8,744 bases of DNA from Saprospiraceae bacterium (GCA_022842255.1 JALHPW010000177.1:1-8744); one strand, 5' to 3'; counted from the stretch's first letter, positions 1-6,325 are shown. Notes: generated by a model not told the origin, from the letters alone. Translations and numbers: made by a program.

Positions 1-1
1 C

Positions 2-1210
2 CCTGGCGACATGACCGCGGAAAATGCTTCTGATGAGGAGGTTTTTCTGGCCACTTATGGTATGGTAGCCGTTGAAATCGAAGGCGCCAGTGGGCAAAAA
101 CTCAAAATCGCCAGCGGCAAGGAAGTCGAACTTCGTATGCCCATCCTGGCCAGCCAATCGGCTTCCGCACCCAACGAAATTCCACTCTGGTATTACGACC
201 TGGAAGAAGGACACTGGCATGAAGAAGGTACCGCCCAGAAAGTCGGCAACGAGTACGTGGGCAAAGTCAAACACTTCTCTTTCTGGAACTGTGACGCACC
301 ATTTCCACTCACCCAACTGCACGGAACCATTTATTTGGACAATGCCTACCAGCCGCTCGCCAATGCCGTGATTAGGATTACCATGCTCTCCACCGGCGCA
401 TCTTCCTTTGGTTACACGGATGGTGATGGCAAGTTCGGGGGTTGTGTCCCCATAGATGAAGCCCTCATCCTTGAAGTAATGGAACCGTTGGATTGTGGAA
501 GCCAGGTCTTGTACACGCAAAACATTGGTCCGTTCGCGGGGGAGACCACCTTGCCAGCCATCACGCTTTCTGCATCGCAGGTACCGATACTCAAAGTGAG
601 CGGGCAATTGCTGGATTGTGCGGGTCAGCCGGTGACAAACGGCTATGCAAGAATAGATTTGGCGGATTCAAAATACTTTCTGCACGCAGATGCCAATGGG
701 CAATTTGACTTCGCCATCGTTGGTTGTGGCGCTACCGCCCTAACGGGGGAAGCCACCGGGTACGATTTGACCAATTTGTTGGAAAGCACACCCATGCCAT
801 TCTCCTCGCCCCCAAATACCATCAACCTGGGCAATATAACGGTTTGTACCGCGCTCACGGAATACATCCAATACACCCTTGATGGTCAGACATTTACGAA
901 AATTGCACCTTGGGGTGGATTGGATGTGAACACAACTTTCATTGCATCGCAAGACAGTACTCAAAATCAGGCCTATATCCAATTCCAATTTGAGAATAGT
1001 GGCCAAACAGGTTCCTTCGCGGTGCGTTCCATGCAAGTAAATCAAATTTTCTATGATATATCTTCTGGGAATGTGCTCACGACCAATGTGACCACTTATG
1101 GAAATATTGGAGACCTGATTACGGGCAGCTTTAGTGGCACGTTCCAGGAATTCAGCAACGGTGCTTCCCACACCATCAACTGTAATTATCGGGTAATCCG
1201 AGAGTGGTGA
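2..1210 (+). CDS. C-terminal part of a large surface protein with carboxypeptidase-regulatory-like repeats (5' end outside window)
   Basis: The frame is open from base 2 and reads P-G-D before the first ATG at 11. In Bacteroidota surface lipoproteins of this type an M-P-G-D-M segment is internal, so the true start, and probably the signal peptide, lies upstream. Numbering from the ATG at 11, residues 1-98 carry the family's conserved stretch ending IPLWYYD...KHFSFWN. Residues 103-155 and 196-250 look like two carboxypeptidase-regulatory (beta-sandwich) repeats with the TDGDGKF and ADANGQF turns usual there. Residues 286-398 form a separate domain (IQYTLDG, then GDLITGSFSGT, SHTI, YRVIR) that is shared with the 151-aa lipoprotein at 2605-3060. 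Seven Cys residues fit an exported protein. The role is unknown; a cell-surface structural or binding role is inferred. The gene ends just before a long hairpin. Confidence 0.85.
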   Translation, partial: PGDMTAENASDEEVFLATYGMVAVEIEGASGQKLKIASGKEVELRMPILASQSASAPNEIPLWYYDLEEGHWHEEGTAQKVGNEYVGKVKHFSFWNCDAPFPLTQLHGTIYLDNAYQPLANAVIRITMLSTGASSFGYTDGDGKFGGCVPIDEALILEVMEPLDCGSQVLYTQNIGPFAGETTLPAITLSASQVPILKVSGQLLDCAGQPVTNGYARIDLADSKYFLHADANGQFDFAIVGCGATALTGEATGYDLTNLLESTPMPFSSPPNTINLGNITVCTALTEYIQYTLDGQTFTKIAPWGGLDVNTTFIASQDSTQNQAYIQFQFENSGQTGSFAVRSMQVNQIFYDISSGNVLTTNVTTYGNIGDLITGSFSGTFQEFSNGASHTINCNYRVIREW

Positions 1211-1216
1211 GGTAAT

Positions 1217-1292
1217 TGAACCACAAAAGCCACAAAAGGACACAAAAGTTGGGCGACTCGCTTTTGTGGCCTTTTGTGGCTTTTGTGGTTCA
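1217..1292. repeat. Long inverted repeat built of CCACAAAAG words
   Basis: The arms 1217-1248 and 1261-1292 pair over 32 bp with a single mismatch (A1240 against G1269) around a 12-base loop. Each arm is itself three degenerate tandem copies of a 9-10 base word, CCACAAAAG(G) on the left and its complement on the right. It starts 7 bases after the stop of the upstream gene, so it could act as a 3'-end structure. It lacks a downstream T run, so it is not a classical intrinsic terminator in the rightward direction. Confidence 0.9.
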
Positions 1293-1293
1293 T

Positions 1294-1332
1294 TAACCCC
1301 TAAAATTCAAACTTTTTTCCGTTAGCCAGAGA
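1294..1332 (-). other. Possible fragment of a gene 3' end resembling the ALDH7 tail
   Basis: Bases 1294-1314 match 4669-4689, the end of the ALDH gene and the bases just past its stop, at 20 of 21 positions. Read leftward, the last codons here give L-A-N-G-K-K-F-E-F-stop, against L-A-Q-G-I-K-F-D-F-stop in the ALDH. Identity over the 39 bases is about 30 of 39. It may be a remnant of an ALDH7 paralogue, but beyond this the reading frame (up to about 1512) shows no resemblance, and coincidence in a short stretch is possible. Bases 1333-1441 hold nothing I recognise. Confidence 0.3.
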
Positions 1333-1441
1333 ATTCAGGATTAAAAAGCCCCGTTGAAGGATTGTTGACGAGGATGCCCCCAACAGAAAAAAGTCGTCTG
1401 GTGAACGCTGGAAATGGGTTTCTTTGTTCAAAAATACATTC

Positions 1442-2140
1442 ATGAATCTAAGGAACTTGTTTTTTTGCTTTTCAATTTTCCTTGTTGGCTGTGGCCCCCC
1501 TACCCCTTCCACTCAAAAACTTGAACTCCCGAATCGGTCCTCCTTTCGAGCTGACAGCATAGCCAACTCGTCCCGGTGGAGAGATACCCAAGATAGCCTT
1601 TGGCTGAAAAAATTAGAAGCCGAAGCATTTAAAAAAATCTACACTTTCAAATCCAGCGATACGGCGTGGTTCAAGTGCGATTCCTTCCATTTTGAAAAAG
1701 GAAATTTAGTTCATCCCGACCTGATACACCTCTTGATTTATATCCGCAATCGCGATGGCTATTTAGGTGAATACAGTGTGTGGGAACTAAAGGGCAATTA
1801 TTGGGCAGAACTGCTCAATGTGGACTCCGGCAATTCGAGCCAAGGCGTTCTTTTCAAAGATGTAAACGGAGATCATTACAAGGATTTTTTGATGGAATAT
1901 TACGCAACAGCGGGCTCTGGAGAAAAAAATCACGATGAGGTCTACCTCTACAACCCACGCAGCCATGCGTTTGATTATGTGGGTGGACTGGGTATGAATC
2001 CACATTTTTATCCAGAAAAAGGAATCGTCACCTACCATTACAACCCCGCCATTGATTGCCTGAACGGGGAAAAACTGGAGTTGCTGGAAGTAGTGGAAGT
2101 ACAGGTGCCCGGAACAACTTACTTAGCCAACACCAACTGA
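1442..2140 (+). CDS. Predicted lipoprotein with a DxNxDxxxD loop, function unknown
   Basis: A 232-aa protein. Residues 1-17 form a lipoprotein signal peptide: MNLRN, a hydrophobic run, and lipobox L14-V-G-C17, so the mature protein is predicted to be anchored through Cys17. ATG at 1442 is chosen over an in-frame TTG at 1424 because it gives a compact signal peptide. The middle holds FKDVNGDHYKDF (D140, N142, D144, D148), a spacing like the calcium-binding loops of FG-GAP/VCBS-like repeats, followed by E-V-Y-L-Y and a Tyr-rich segment. That resembles small secreted proteins reporting 'D-x-N-x-D' folds, but I cannot name a family. The last residues (Y-L-A-N-T-N) and the stop lie inside the antisense of a DinB gene remnant, so the C-terminus may have been altered by a rearrangement. 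No terminator was seen directly after it. Confidence 0.75.
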   Translation: MNLRNLFFCFSIFLVGCGPPTPSTQKLELPNRSSFRADSIANSSRWRDTQDSLWLKKLEAEAFKKIYTFKSSDTAWFKCDSFHFEKGNLVHPDLIHLLIYIRNRDGYLGEYSVWELKGNYWAELLNVDSGNSSQGVLFKDVNGDHYKDFLMEYYATAGSGEKNHDEVYLYNPRSHAFDYVGGLGMNPHFYPEKGIVTYHYNPAIDCLNGEKLELLEVVEVQVPGTTYLANTN

Positions 2141-2284
2141 CCCAAATGGTACGCTACGTGACCAGTACGGTTCAGCAAAACACTTAGTTTATTACGTGTC
2201 GGGGTGGCAGCAAAATCCTCACCCGTCATGGCCGTATGCCTCGAAAACCAGTCTTCCTTGGTCATTTGCTTGAAAAGGGCGCTC
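2119..2284 (-). pseudogene. 3' fragment of a DinB-superfamily gene (paralogue of 3121-3600)
   Basis: Bases 2121-2284 align without gaps to 3123-3286, with 11 mismatches in 164 (about 93% identity). Read leftward it encodes the last 54 residues of the DinB-like protein, including the C-terminal H-V-A-Y-H metal site, and ends at its own stop (TAA, where the intact gene has TGA). Homology stops abruptly at 2284, so the N-terminal two thirds, including the first metal-binding His, are missing. A short open frame continues to 2346 in unrelated sequence and is unlikely to be functional. Of the 11 differences 8 are synonymous; only two codons change (Pro to Lys, Asp to Gly). That suggests the source copy diverged as a working gene before truncation. 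Confidence 0.88.
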
Positions 2285-2293
2285 TCCAGTGCC

Positions 2294-2527
2294 AAAAGGA
2301 AACATGAGTCATCCCTAATTTTAGGAAAATTTGAAAAAAACAGCAAAAGAGGAGAACCGGAAAATATAAAACCGCAAAATCAAGAAGCCCGCTATCGAAA
2401 GAGCCTTAAATTCTTGCCCAATTCGCGATCCAAACGCGTGGTTTTACATTTTCCTGTTCTCCGGTTTTGCTGTTTTCCTGTTTAATTCATCCATTTATAA
2501 AATTTGGGATGCCCCATGTTTCCTTTT
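2294..2527. repeat. Nested inverted repeat, 13-bp outer and 39-bp inner arms
   Basis: Outer arms 2294-2306 and 2515-2527 are perfect 13-bp inverted repeats (AAAAGGAAACATG). Inside them, 2337-2375 and 2438-2476 pair over 39 bp with 34 matches; two of the five mismatches would be G-T wobbles. The inner arms are made of degenerate 8-base words of the type ACAGGAAA / ACAGCAAA / ACCGGAGA. The 62-base centre (2376-2437) has no recognisable gene. The outer arm begins 10 bases after the DinB fragment ends. It could be a small non-autonomous element or a folded intergenic RNA. No target-site duplication is evident at the edges. Confidence 0.75.
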
Positions 2528-2604
2528 TAAAACCCAACCCCCGCGCCCCCTTTTGCGTGTAGCAGTAACCATCACAAATTTTTTATACACAAAACTGTTA
2601 CACC
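2528..2604 (+). other. Leader region upstream of the 151-aa lipoprotein gene
   Basis: Together with the DinB fragment and the nested repeat this fills the gene-free stretch 2141-2604. It holds a C-rich run near 2538-2552, then an A/T-rich stretch leading to the start codon. An A-rich run before the ATG replaces a Shine-Dalgarno motif, as is usual in Bacteroidota. I see no convincing TAnnTTTG promoter; the nearest is a one-mismatch AAAATTTG at 2499-2506. Confidence 0.4.
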
Positions 2605-3060
2605 ATGCAAAAACTGAAATTATTCTTCCTGCTCGCGCTGTTCCTCGGCGCATTTTTGACGTCCTGCAAAAAAGACGAAGACGTCAAAGATCAGACTAAC
2701 CAAATCGAATACACCCTGGACGGGGAATTCTTTGCACACAACTGGACGACAGGAGGAATAAATGTGGACAGCGTGCCCGGAGGAACCTATTCGACCAGCA
2801 TCTGGGGCGCTTCCACGGATCAGCATCAAGTCATTTCGCTGTATTTCATCAGCGAGAATCAAAACGGCACTTACCCAATCGAGGGTATGTACCTTAAAGA
2901 GTATGAACTCGATATGACCCAAAGTAATCTGTCAGTCACGGTAAGCAGTACAGGTCAGGTCGGAGATTTGTTGAGTGGTACCTTCAGCGGTACGGCTGTG
3001 GCACTTGACGGTTCGTCGCATACAATCAGCGGCAGTTACAACGTCGTTCGAACGGAGTGA
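2605..3060 (+). CDS. Small lipoprotein, same domain as the end of the upstream surface protein
   Basis: A 151-aa protein with a clear lipoprotein signal: M-Q-K-L-K, a hydrophobic core, and lipobox L18-T-S-C21. Cys21 is followed by K-K-D-E-D, a charged stretch like the export signals that send Bacteroidota lipoproteins to the outer surface, so a surface location is likely (inference). The mature part, residues 34-150, is one domain homologous to residues 286-398 of the protein at 2-1210. Shared landmarks are I-x-YTLDG, GG-[IL]-x-V, G-x-[VI]-GDL-[LI]-x-G-x-FSGT, SHTI and Y-x-V-x-R. The family name and ligand are unknown to me. The gene faces the DinB-like gene, with a hairpin between them. Confidence 0.85.
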   Translation: MQKLKLFFLLALFLGAFLTSCKKDEDVKDQTNQIEYTLDGEFFAHNWTTGGINVDSVPGGTYSTSIWGASTDQHQVISLYFISENQNGTYPIEGMYLKEYELDMTQSNLSVTVSSTGQVGDLLSGTFSGTAVALDGSSHTISGSYNVVRTE

Positions 3061-3075
3061 CCCGGTGCGTTTTTG

Positions 3076-3112
3076 ATATTCGCCCTGCAAACCGGGTTTA
3101 CAGGGCGAATAT
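3076..3112 (+). terminator. Hairpin terminator between convergent lipoprotein and DinB genes
   Basis: The arms ATATTCGCCCTG (3076-3087) and its complement (3101-3112) pair perfectly over 12 bp around a 13-base loop that is itself nearly self-complementary. A T-rich run (ATTTTGTTGTT) follows on the plus strand, fitting an intrinsic terminator for the lipoprotein gene, which stops 15 bases upstream. On the minus strand no T run follows, so it is less clearly a terminator for the DinB gene, whose stop lies 9 bases to the right. Confidence 0.75.
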
Positions 3113-3120
3113 TTTGTTGT

Positions 3121-3600
3121 TCACTTAGCCAACACCAACTGGCCCAGATGGTACGCTACGTGACCGGTACGGTTCAACAAAACACTCAGTTTATTGCGTG
3201 TCGGGGTGGCAGCAAAATCCTCATCCGTCATGGCCGTATGCCTCGAAAACCAGTCTTCCGGGGTCATTTGCTTAAAAAGTGCGCTCAGTTGCGCATTGGA
3301 TTTTTTCCAGTCGCCCCTCAATGTAGAGGCATCCGGCATATCCAATCCTGACTTGTCGGGATTTTTGATAAATGCTTCATCCAGGTGCGCGTACGAGCGT
3401 TCGCCAGCGCCAAAAAGGCCAATCATGCCATCATTCACCGCAATTAAATGCCCCAGCAGGTAAAGGAGGCTGTTTTTGCCCGGAGCGATTTCCTTCTGGA
3501 GGTCTGCATCACTTTGAGCATCCAAAAATTTCTCGGTCCTGCTAATTTGCATGTCCCAGGCATTGAGGGCCATTTGTATGAAAATGTGTTGCTGATCCAT
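3121..3600 (-). CDS. DinB-superfamily metal-binding protein
   Basis: A 159-aa protein of the length expected for a DinB/YfiT-like four-helix bundle. The usual metal triad is visible: His51 in L-L-G-H-L at the second helix, and His147 and His151 in G-H-V-A-Y-H-L-G near the C-terminus (the HxxxH pair). Known members are metal-dependent thiol transferases or proteins of unknown activity; the N-terminus here (M-D-Q-Q-H-I-F-I-Q-M) and helix pattern fit, but the substrate cannot be read from sequence. No signal peptide, so cytoplasmic. The start is the only ATG giving the full first helix. Its 3' third has a near-identical copy at 2119-2284. The start lies 65 bases downstream of the mrr stop with no terminator between, so the two may be co-transcribed. 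Confidence 0.85.
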   Translation of the reverse strand: MDQQHIFIQMALNAWDMQISRTEKFLDAQSDADLQKEIAPGKNSLLYLLGHLIAVNDGMIGLFGAGERSYAHLDEAFIKNPDKSGLDMPDASTLRGDWKKSNAQLSALFKQMTPEDWFSRHTAMTDEDFAATPTRNKLSVLLNRTGHVAYHLGQLVLAK

Positions 3601-3665
3601 GTGTGATTCTGTTTGTGAAGTTAAAACGGGCTACGTAACATCGCTTTGGGCACTCGGTTCAAACA

Positions 3666-4589
3666 CTATTGATCACCAAAATAGTCGCTATCTACACGCT
3701 TTATTTCGTAAATATTTGAAACTGAAACGCCCACATTGTAGTCAATCATTAAGTCGGCCAATTCATTGCCATCGATCAACACAATTTTCATGTCGCTTTT
3801 TGATTCTGATTCGCGAACTCCTCTTGCAAAACTAGAAGTAGTAATAAATACACCTTTTTTTGCTCCTTTCCGGGCAAGAGCTCCGATAAACTTATCTATC
3901 TCTGGTCGACTTACAATTTTGTCTGTATTCCAACATTTAGCTTGAATGTAAATCATATCTAGCCCAAGCTTATCTTCCTGTATAATGCCATCAATACCTC
4001 CATCGCCTGATTTTCCAAGGTGTTTTCCTGCCTCTTTCCGATTACCGCCATAACCCATCTTGACCAATAAGTCTATAACTAGATATTCAAATTGAATAGG
4101 TGTAGTGGAAAAATTAATCACTCTTTCTAGTAGGTCAGATGCCAGTGCCCTACGGATGTCCGAATAGCCTTTTGCCATCACCTCTTCTGGAGTGGCGTTA
4201 TCTTCCACGATTTCAGGTCTTGCAGGTTTTTCATTTTCTGATTTTGAAGCGGTTACAAATTCAAGATAACCAGGGTATTGCTTCAAAAAGGCCACCCCAA
4301 TTTTCGGTGGGTTTTTGGTCAAAACTTGTTTGCCTAAATCCGTAATCTGAAAGAATGCTCGTCGTGGAAAATCAAAAAGCCCGGCCTTTTTCATGTGAAA
4401 CTTTGCCCATGCTATTCGATTATCAAAACTGCTTTGTTTGCCGCTTGGCAACATTTCCTCGAGCTCATTTTGCGTAAGTTTGAACTCCTTGGCTAAAATA
4501 GAAATAGCTTCCGCTTGCGTGTGCTCCTTCCCGTCAGCCGCAAATTTTAAAAGTGGCAGCATCAGGGTTTGGAAATCAGGTATGGGCAT
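3666..4589 (-). CDS. mrr: Mrr-type restriction endonuclease (type IV, modified-DNA targeting)
   Basis: A 307-aa protein, close to the roughly 300 aa of Mrr. Residues 5-95 form the N-terminal winged-helix recognition domain (opening P-D-F-Q-T-L-M-L-P-L-L, later G-L-F-D-F-P-R-R-A-F-F-Q-I-T-D-L-G). Residues 160-285 are the catalytic domain of the restriction endonuclease fold: E168, the loop G-D-G-G-I-D-G (195-201, with D200), and I-Q-A-K (Q216, K218), then the diagnostic G-A-K-K-G-V-F-I-T-T-S-S-F. These are the D-(Q)xK residues of active Mrr proteins, so it is probably functional. Characterised Mrr cuts methylated or otherwise modified DNA. No methylase or specificity subunit is adjacent, as expected for a solitary type IV enzyme. 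The gene looks AT-richer than its neighbours (23 G/C in 3841-3900 against 33 in 5041-5100), which could reflect horizontal transfer. Confidence 0.92.
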   Translation of the reverse strand: MPIPDFQTLMLPLLKFAADGKEHTQAEAISILAKEFKLTQNELEEMLPSGKQSSFDNRIAWAKFHMKKAGLFDFPRRAFFQITDLGKQVLTKNPPKIGVAFLKQYPGYLEFVTASKSENEKPARPEIVEDNATPEEVMAKGYSDIRRALASDLLERVINFSTTPIQFEYLVIDLLVKMGYGGNRKEAGKHLGKSGDGGIDGIIQEDKLGLDMIYIQAKCWNTDKIVSRPEIDKFIGALARKGAKKGVFITTSSFARGVRESESKSDMKIVLIDGNELADLMIDYNVGVSVSNIYEIKRVDSDYFGDQ

Positions 4590-4603
4590 GGAGTCTTGAG
4601 TTT

Positions 4604-4643
4604 AAATGAAAACAGTCGAGCAACCAACGAGGCTGCCCGACTG
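4604..4643 (-). terminator. Intrinsic terminator after the ALDH gene
   Basis: On the minus strand the stem (4643-4634 with 4622-4613) pairs 10 bp, one position being a G-T/A-C mismatch, around an 11-base loop. It is followed by TTTT, then C-A-T-T-T. It lies 31 bases past the ALDH stop and before the mrr start, so mrr probably has its own promoter; I do not see a clear one. Confidence 0.6.
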
Positions 4644-4674
4644 CGAATGTATTTTAATCTTCAGAATCTAACCC

Positions 4675-6207
4675 CTAAAAATCAAACTTAATCCCCTGCG
4701 CCAAAGGCAATGCCTCGGAATAGTTGATGGTGTTTGTCTGACGGCGCATGTAGGCTTTCCAGGCATCGGAGCCGGATTCGCGGCCACCGCCGGTTTCTTT
4801 TTCGCCGCCAAATGCCCCGCCGATTTCAGCACCTGAAGTGCCGATGTTCACGTTGGCAATGCCACAATCCGAACCGTTCACCGAAAGGAAACGCTCGGCC
4901 TCACGCAGGTTGGTGGTCATGATGGCCGACGAAAGTCCTTGTGGCACAGCGTTTTGCAGTGCAATGGCCTCCTCGATGGTTTTATATTTAATCAAATACA
5001 AAATCGGGGCAAAGGTCTCGTGTTGCACAATGTCCCAGTGGTTTTCCACTTCGGCGATGCAAGGTTTCACATAGCAACCGCTTTCGTAGCCGGGACCCGT
5101 GAGTACACCGCCTTCTACCACGAACTTGCCTTTGTGCTTTTTGATCTCGCCGATAGAGTGGAGATAGTTTTCCACCGCGTGTTTGTCGATCAGTGGTCCG
5201 ACGTGGTTGTTCGGATCGAGCGGATCGCCGATGCGCAATTGTGGGTATGCTTTGGCGAGTGTGGTTTTCACCTGCTCGTACACACTTTCATGGATGATGA
5301 GTCGGCGGGTGCTGGTACAACGTTGTCCGGCCGTGCCGACCGCGCCAAACACCGCACCCGTCAGCACCATTTTCATATCGGCCGATGGTGTGATGATGAT
5401 GGCGTTGTTGCCACCCAATTCGAGGATACTGCGACCAAAACGTCCAGCCACCGTCTGGCCCACGATGCGGCCCATACGAGTGCTACCGGTGGCGCTCAGC
5501 AGTGGCACCCGGTGGTCTTTGGTCAAGTACTCACCAACTTTGTAGTCGCCGTTGATGATACAGCTGATGCCCTCTGGCAAATCGTTGGCTTTCAATACCT
5601 TTTGGAAAAGGTTCTGACAAGCTACGGCACAAAGCGGCGTTTTTTCGGAGGCTTTCCAGATGCAAACATCGCCACAAACCCAGGCGAGGCAGGCATTCCA
5701 GGACCAAACGGCTACCGGGAAATTGAAGGCCGAAATAATGCCCACAATACCCAGCGGATGATACTGCTCGTACATCCGGTGGCCAGGGCGTTCGGAGTGC
5801 ATGGTAAGGCCATAGAGCTGGCGGGAAAGACCCACCGCAAAATCACAGATGTCGATCATTTCCTGCACCTCACCCCAGCCTTCCTGGAGGCTTTTACCCA
5901 TCTCGTAGGAGACCAATCGGCCGAGTGGGTCCTTGTAGTGGCGCAATACATCGCCAAATTGGCGCACGATTTCGCCGCGTTTGGGGGCGGGCATGTCGCG
6001 CCAGATTTTGAAAGCCTGTTCGGCGGATTGTACCACCTGATCGTACTGCTCGCGGGTGGTAACACTCACAAAACCAATCGATTGGCCATCCACAGGAGAG
6101 ATGGATTCCAGGTATCGACGGCTGCCAGAAATGTCGTTTTGCCCCGTGGACGCACCTTGGTTACGGGTGCGGAGGCCGAGTTTTTTTAAAAATTCTTTTG
6201 GTTGCAT
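4675..6207 (-). CDS. ALDH7-family aldehyde dehydrogenase (antiquitin type, likely aminoadipate-semialdehyde dehydrogenase)
   Basis: A 510-aa NAD(P)-dependent aldehyde dehydrogenase, a normal full length. Catalytic residues are present: general base E263 in L-E-L-G-G-N-N, nucleophile C297 in G-Q-R-C-T-S-T, oxyanion N162 in F-N-F-P and cofactor K185 in K-A-S-E-K-T-P. The C-terminus (G-G-E-K-E-T-G-G-G-R-E-S-G-S-D-A-W-K, then T-I-N-Y-S, L-P-L-A-Q-G-I-K-F) closely follows human ALDH7A1. That family oxidises L-2-aminoadipate-6-semialdehyde in lysine/pipecolate breakdown (bacterial amaB); the substrate here is inferred from this subfamily. It acts in the cytoplasm. A start at 6300 would add 31 residues encoded by an inverted repeat and is not conserved, so ATG at 6207 is preferred. 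recQ lies 120 bases upstream on the same strand, across that repeat. Confidence 0.93.
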   Translation of the reverse strand: MQPKEFLKKLGLRTRNQGASTGQNDISGSRRYLESISPVDGQSIGFVSVTTREQYDQVVQSAEQAFKIWRDMPAPKRGEIVRQFGDVLRHYKDPLGRLVSYEMGKSLQEGWGEVQEMIDICDFAVGLSRQLYGLTMHSERPGHRMYEQYHPLGIVGIISAFNFPVAVWSWNACLAWVCGDVCIWKASEKTPLCAVACQNLFQKVLKANDLPEGISCIINGDYKVGEYLTKDHRVPLLSATGSTRMGRIVGQTVAGRFGRSILELGGNNAIIITPSADMKMVLTGAVFGAVGTAGQRCTSTRRLIIHESVYEQVKTTLAKAYPQLRIGDPLDPNNHVGPLIDKHAVENYLHSIGEIKKHKGKFVVEGGVLTGPGYESGCYVKPCIAEVENHWDIVQHETFAPILYLIKYKTIEEAIALQNAVPQGLSSAIMTTNLREAERFLSVNGSDCGIANVNIGTSGAEIGGAFGGEKETGGGRESGSDAWKAYMRRQTNTINYSEALPLAQGIKFDF

Positions 6208-6216
6208 TTTTATAAG

Positions 6217-6325
6217 GACGGTTGACGGTATTCGGTTAACGGTGGACGGTTGAAGATAGCCGGTTATTGCAGTATTGAATAGGACAAAACCCCCCTCCAC
6301 CGTTAACCGAATACCGTCAACCGTC
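6217..6325. repeat. Perfect 30-bp inverted repeat of CGGT heptamers between recQ and the ALDH gene
   Basis: Arms 6217-6246 and 6296-6325 are perfect 30-bp complements around a 49-base loop, and pairing extends through a G-T pair and two A-T pairs to 6214/6328. The left arm and the following bases (6217-6251) read as five consecutive degenerate heptamers of the form nnCGGTn. The right arm ends two bases before the recQ stop codon and the left arm ends 9 bases before the ALDH ATG, so in a leftward transcript the stem spans almost the whole intergenic gap. No T run follows leftward, so it is not a typical intrinsic terminator there. Confidence 0.9.

Noticed and set aside
740..1243. Minus-strand open frame of 167 codons
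   Set aside because: It overlaps the surface-protein frame, which has clear homology signals; no domain is visible in this one.
1424..1441. TTG start six codons upstream for the 232-aa lipoprotein
   Set aside because: The ATG at 1442 gives a standard short lipoprotein signal peptide; the extra residues add nothing recognisable.
2204..2485. Plus-strand 93-codon open frame
   Set aside because: It runs across the DinB fragment in antisense and through the hairpin arms. Its apparent Arg/Lys richness comes from the repeat words.
4939..6189. Plus-strand open frame of 416 codons
   Set aside because: It is antisense to the ALDH7 gene, has low-complexity His/Asp-rich composition, and shows no motif.
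6208..6300. 31-residue N-terminal extension of the ALDH
   Set aside because: These codons run through the inverted repeat, and ALDH7 proteins of about 510 aa start at the inner ATG at 6207.
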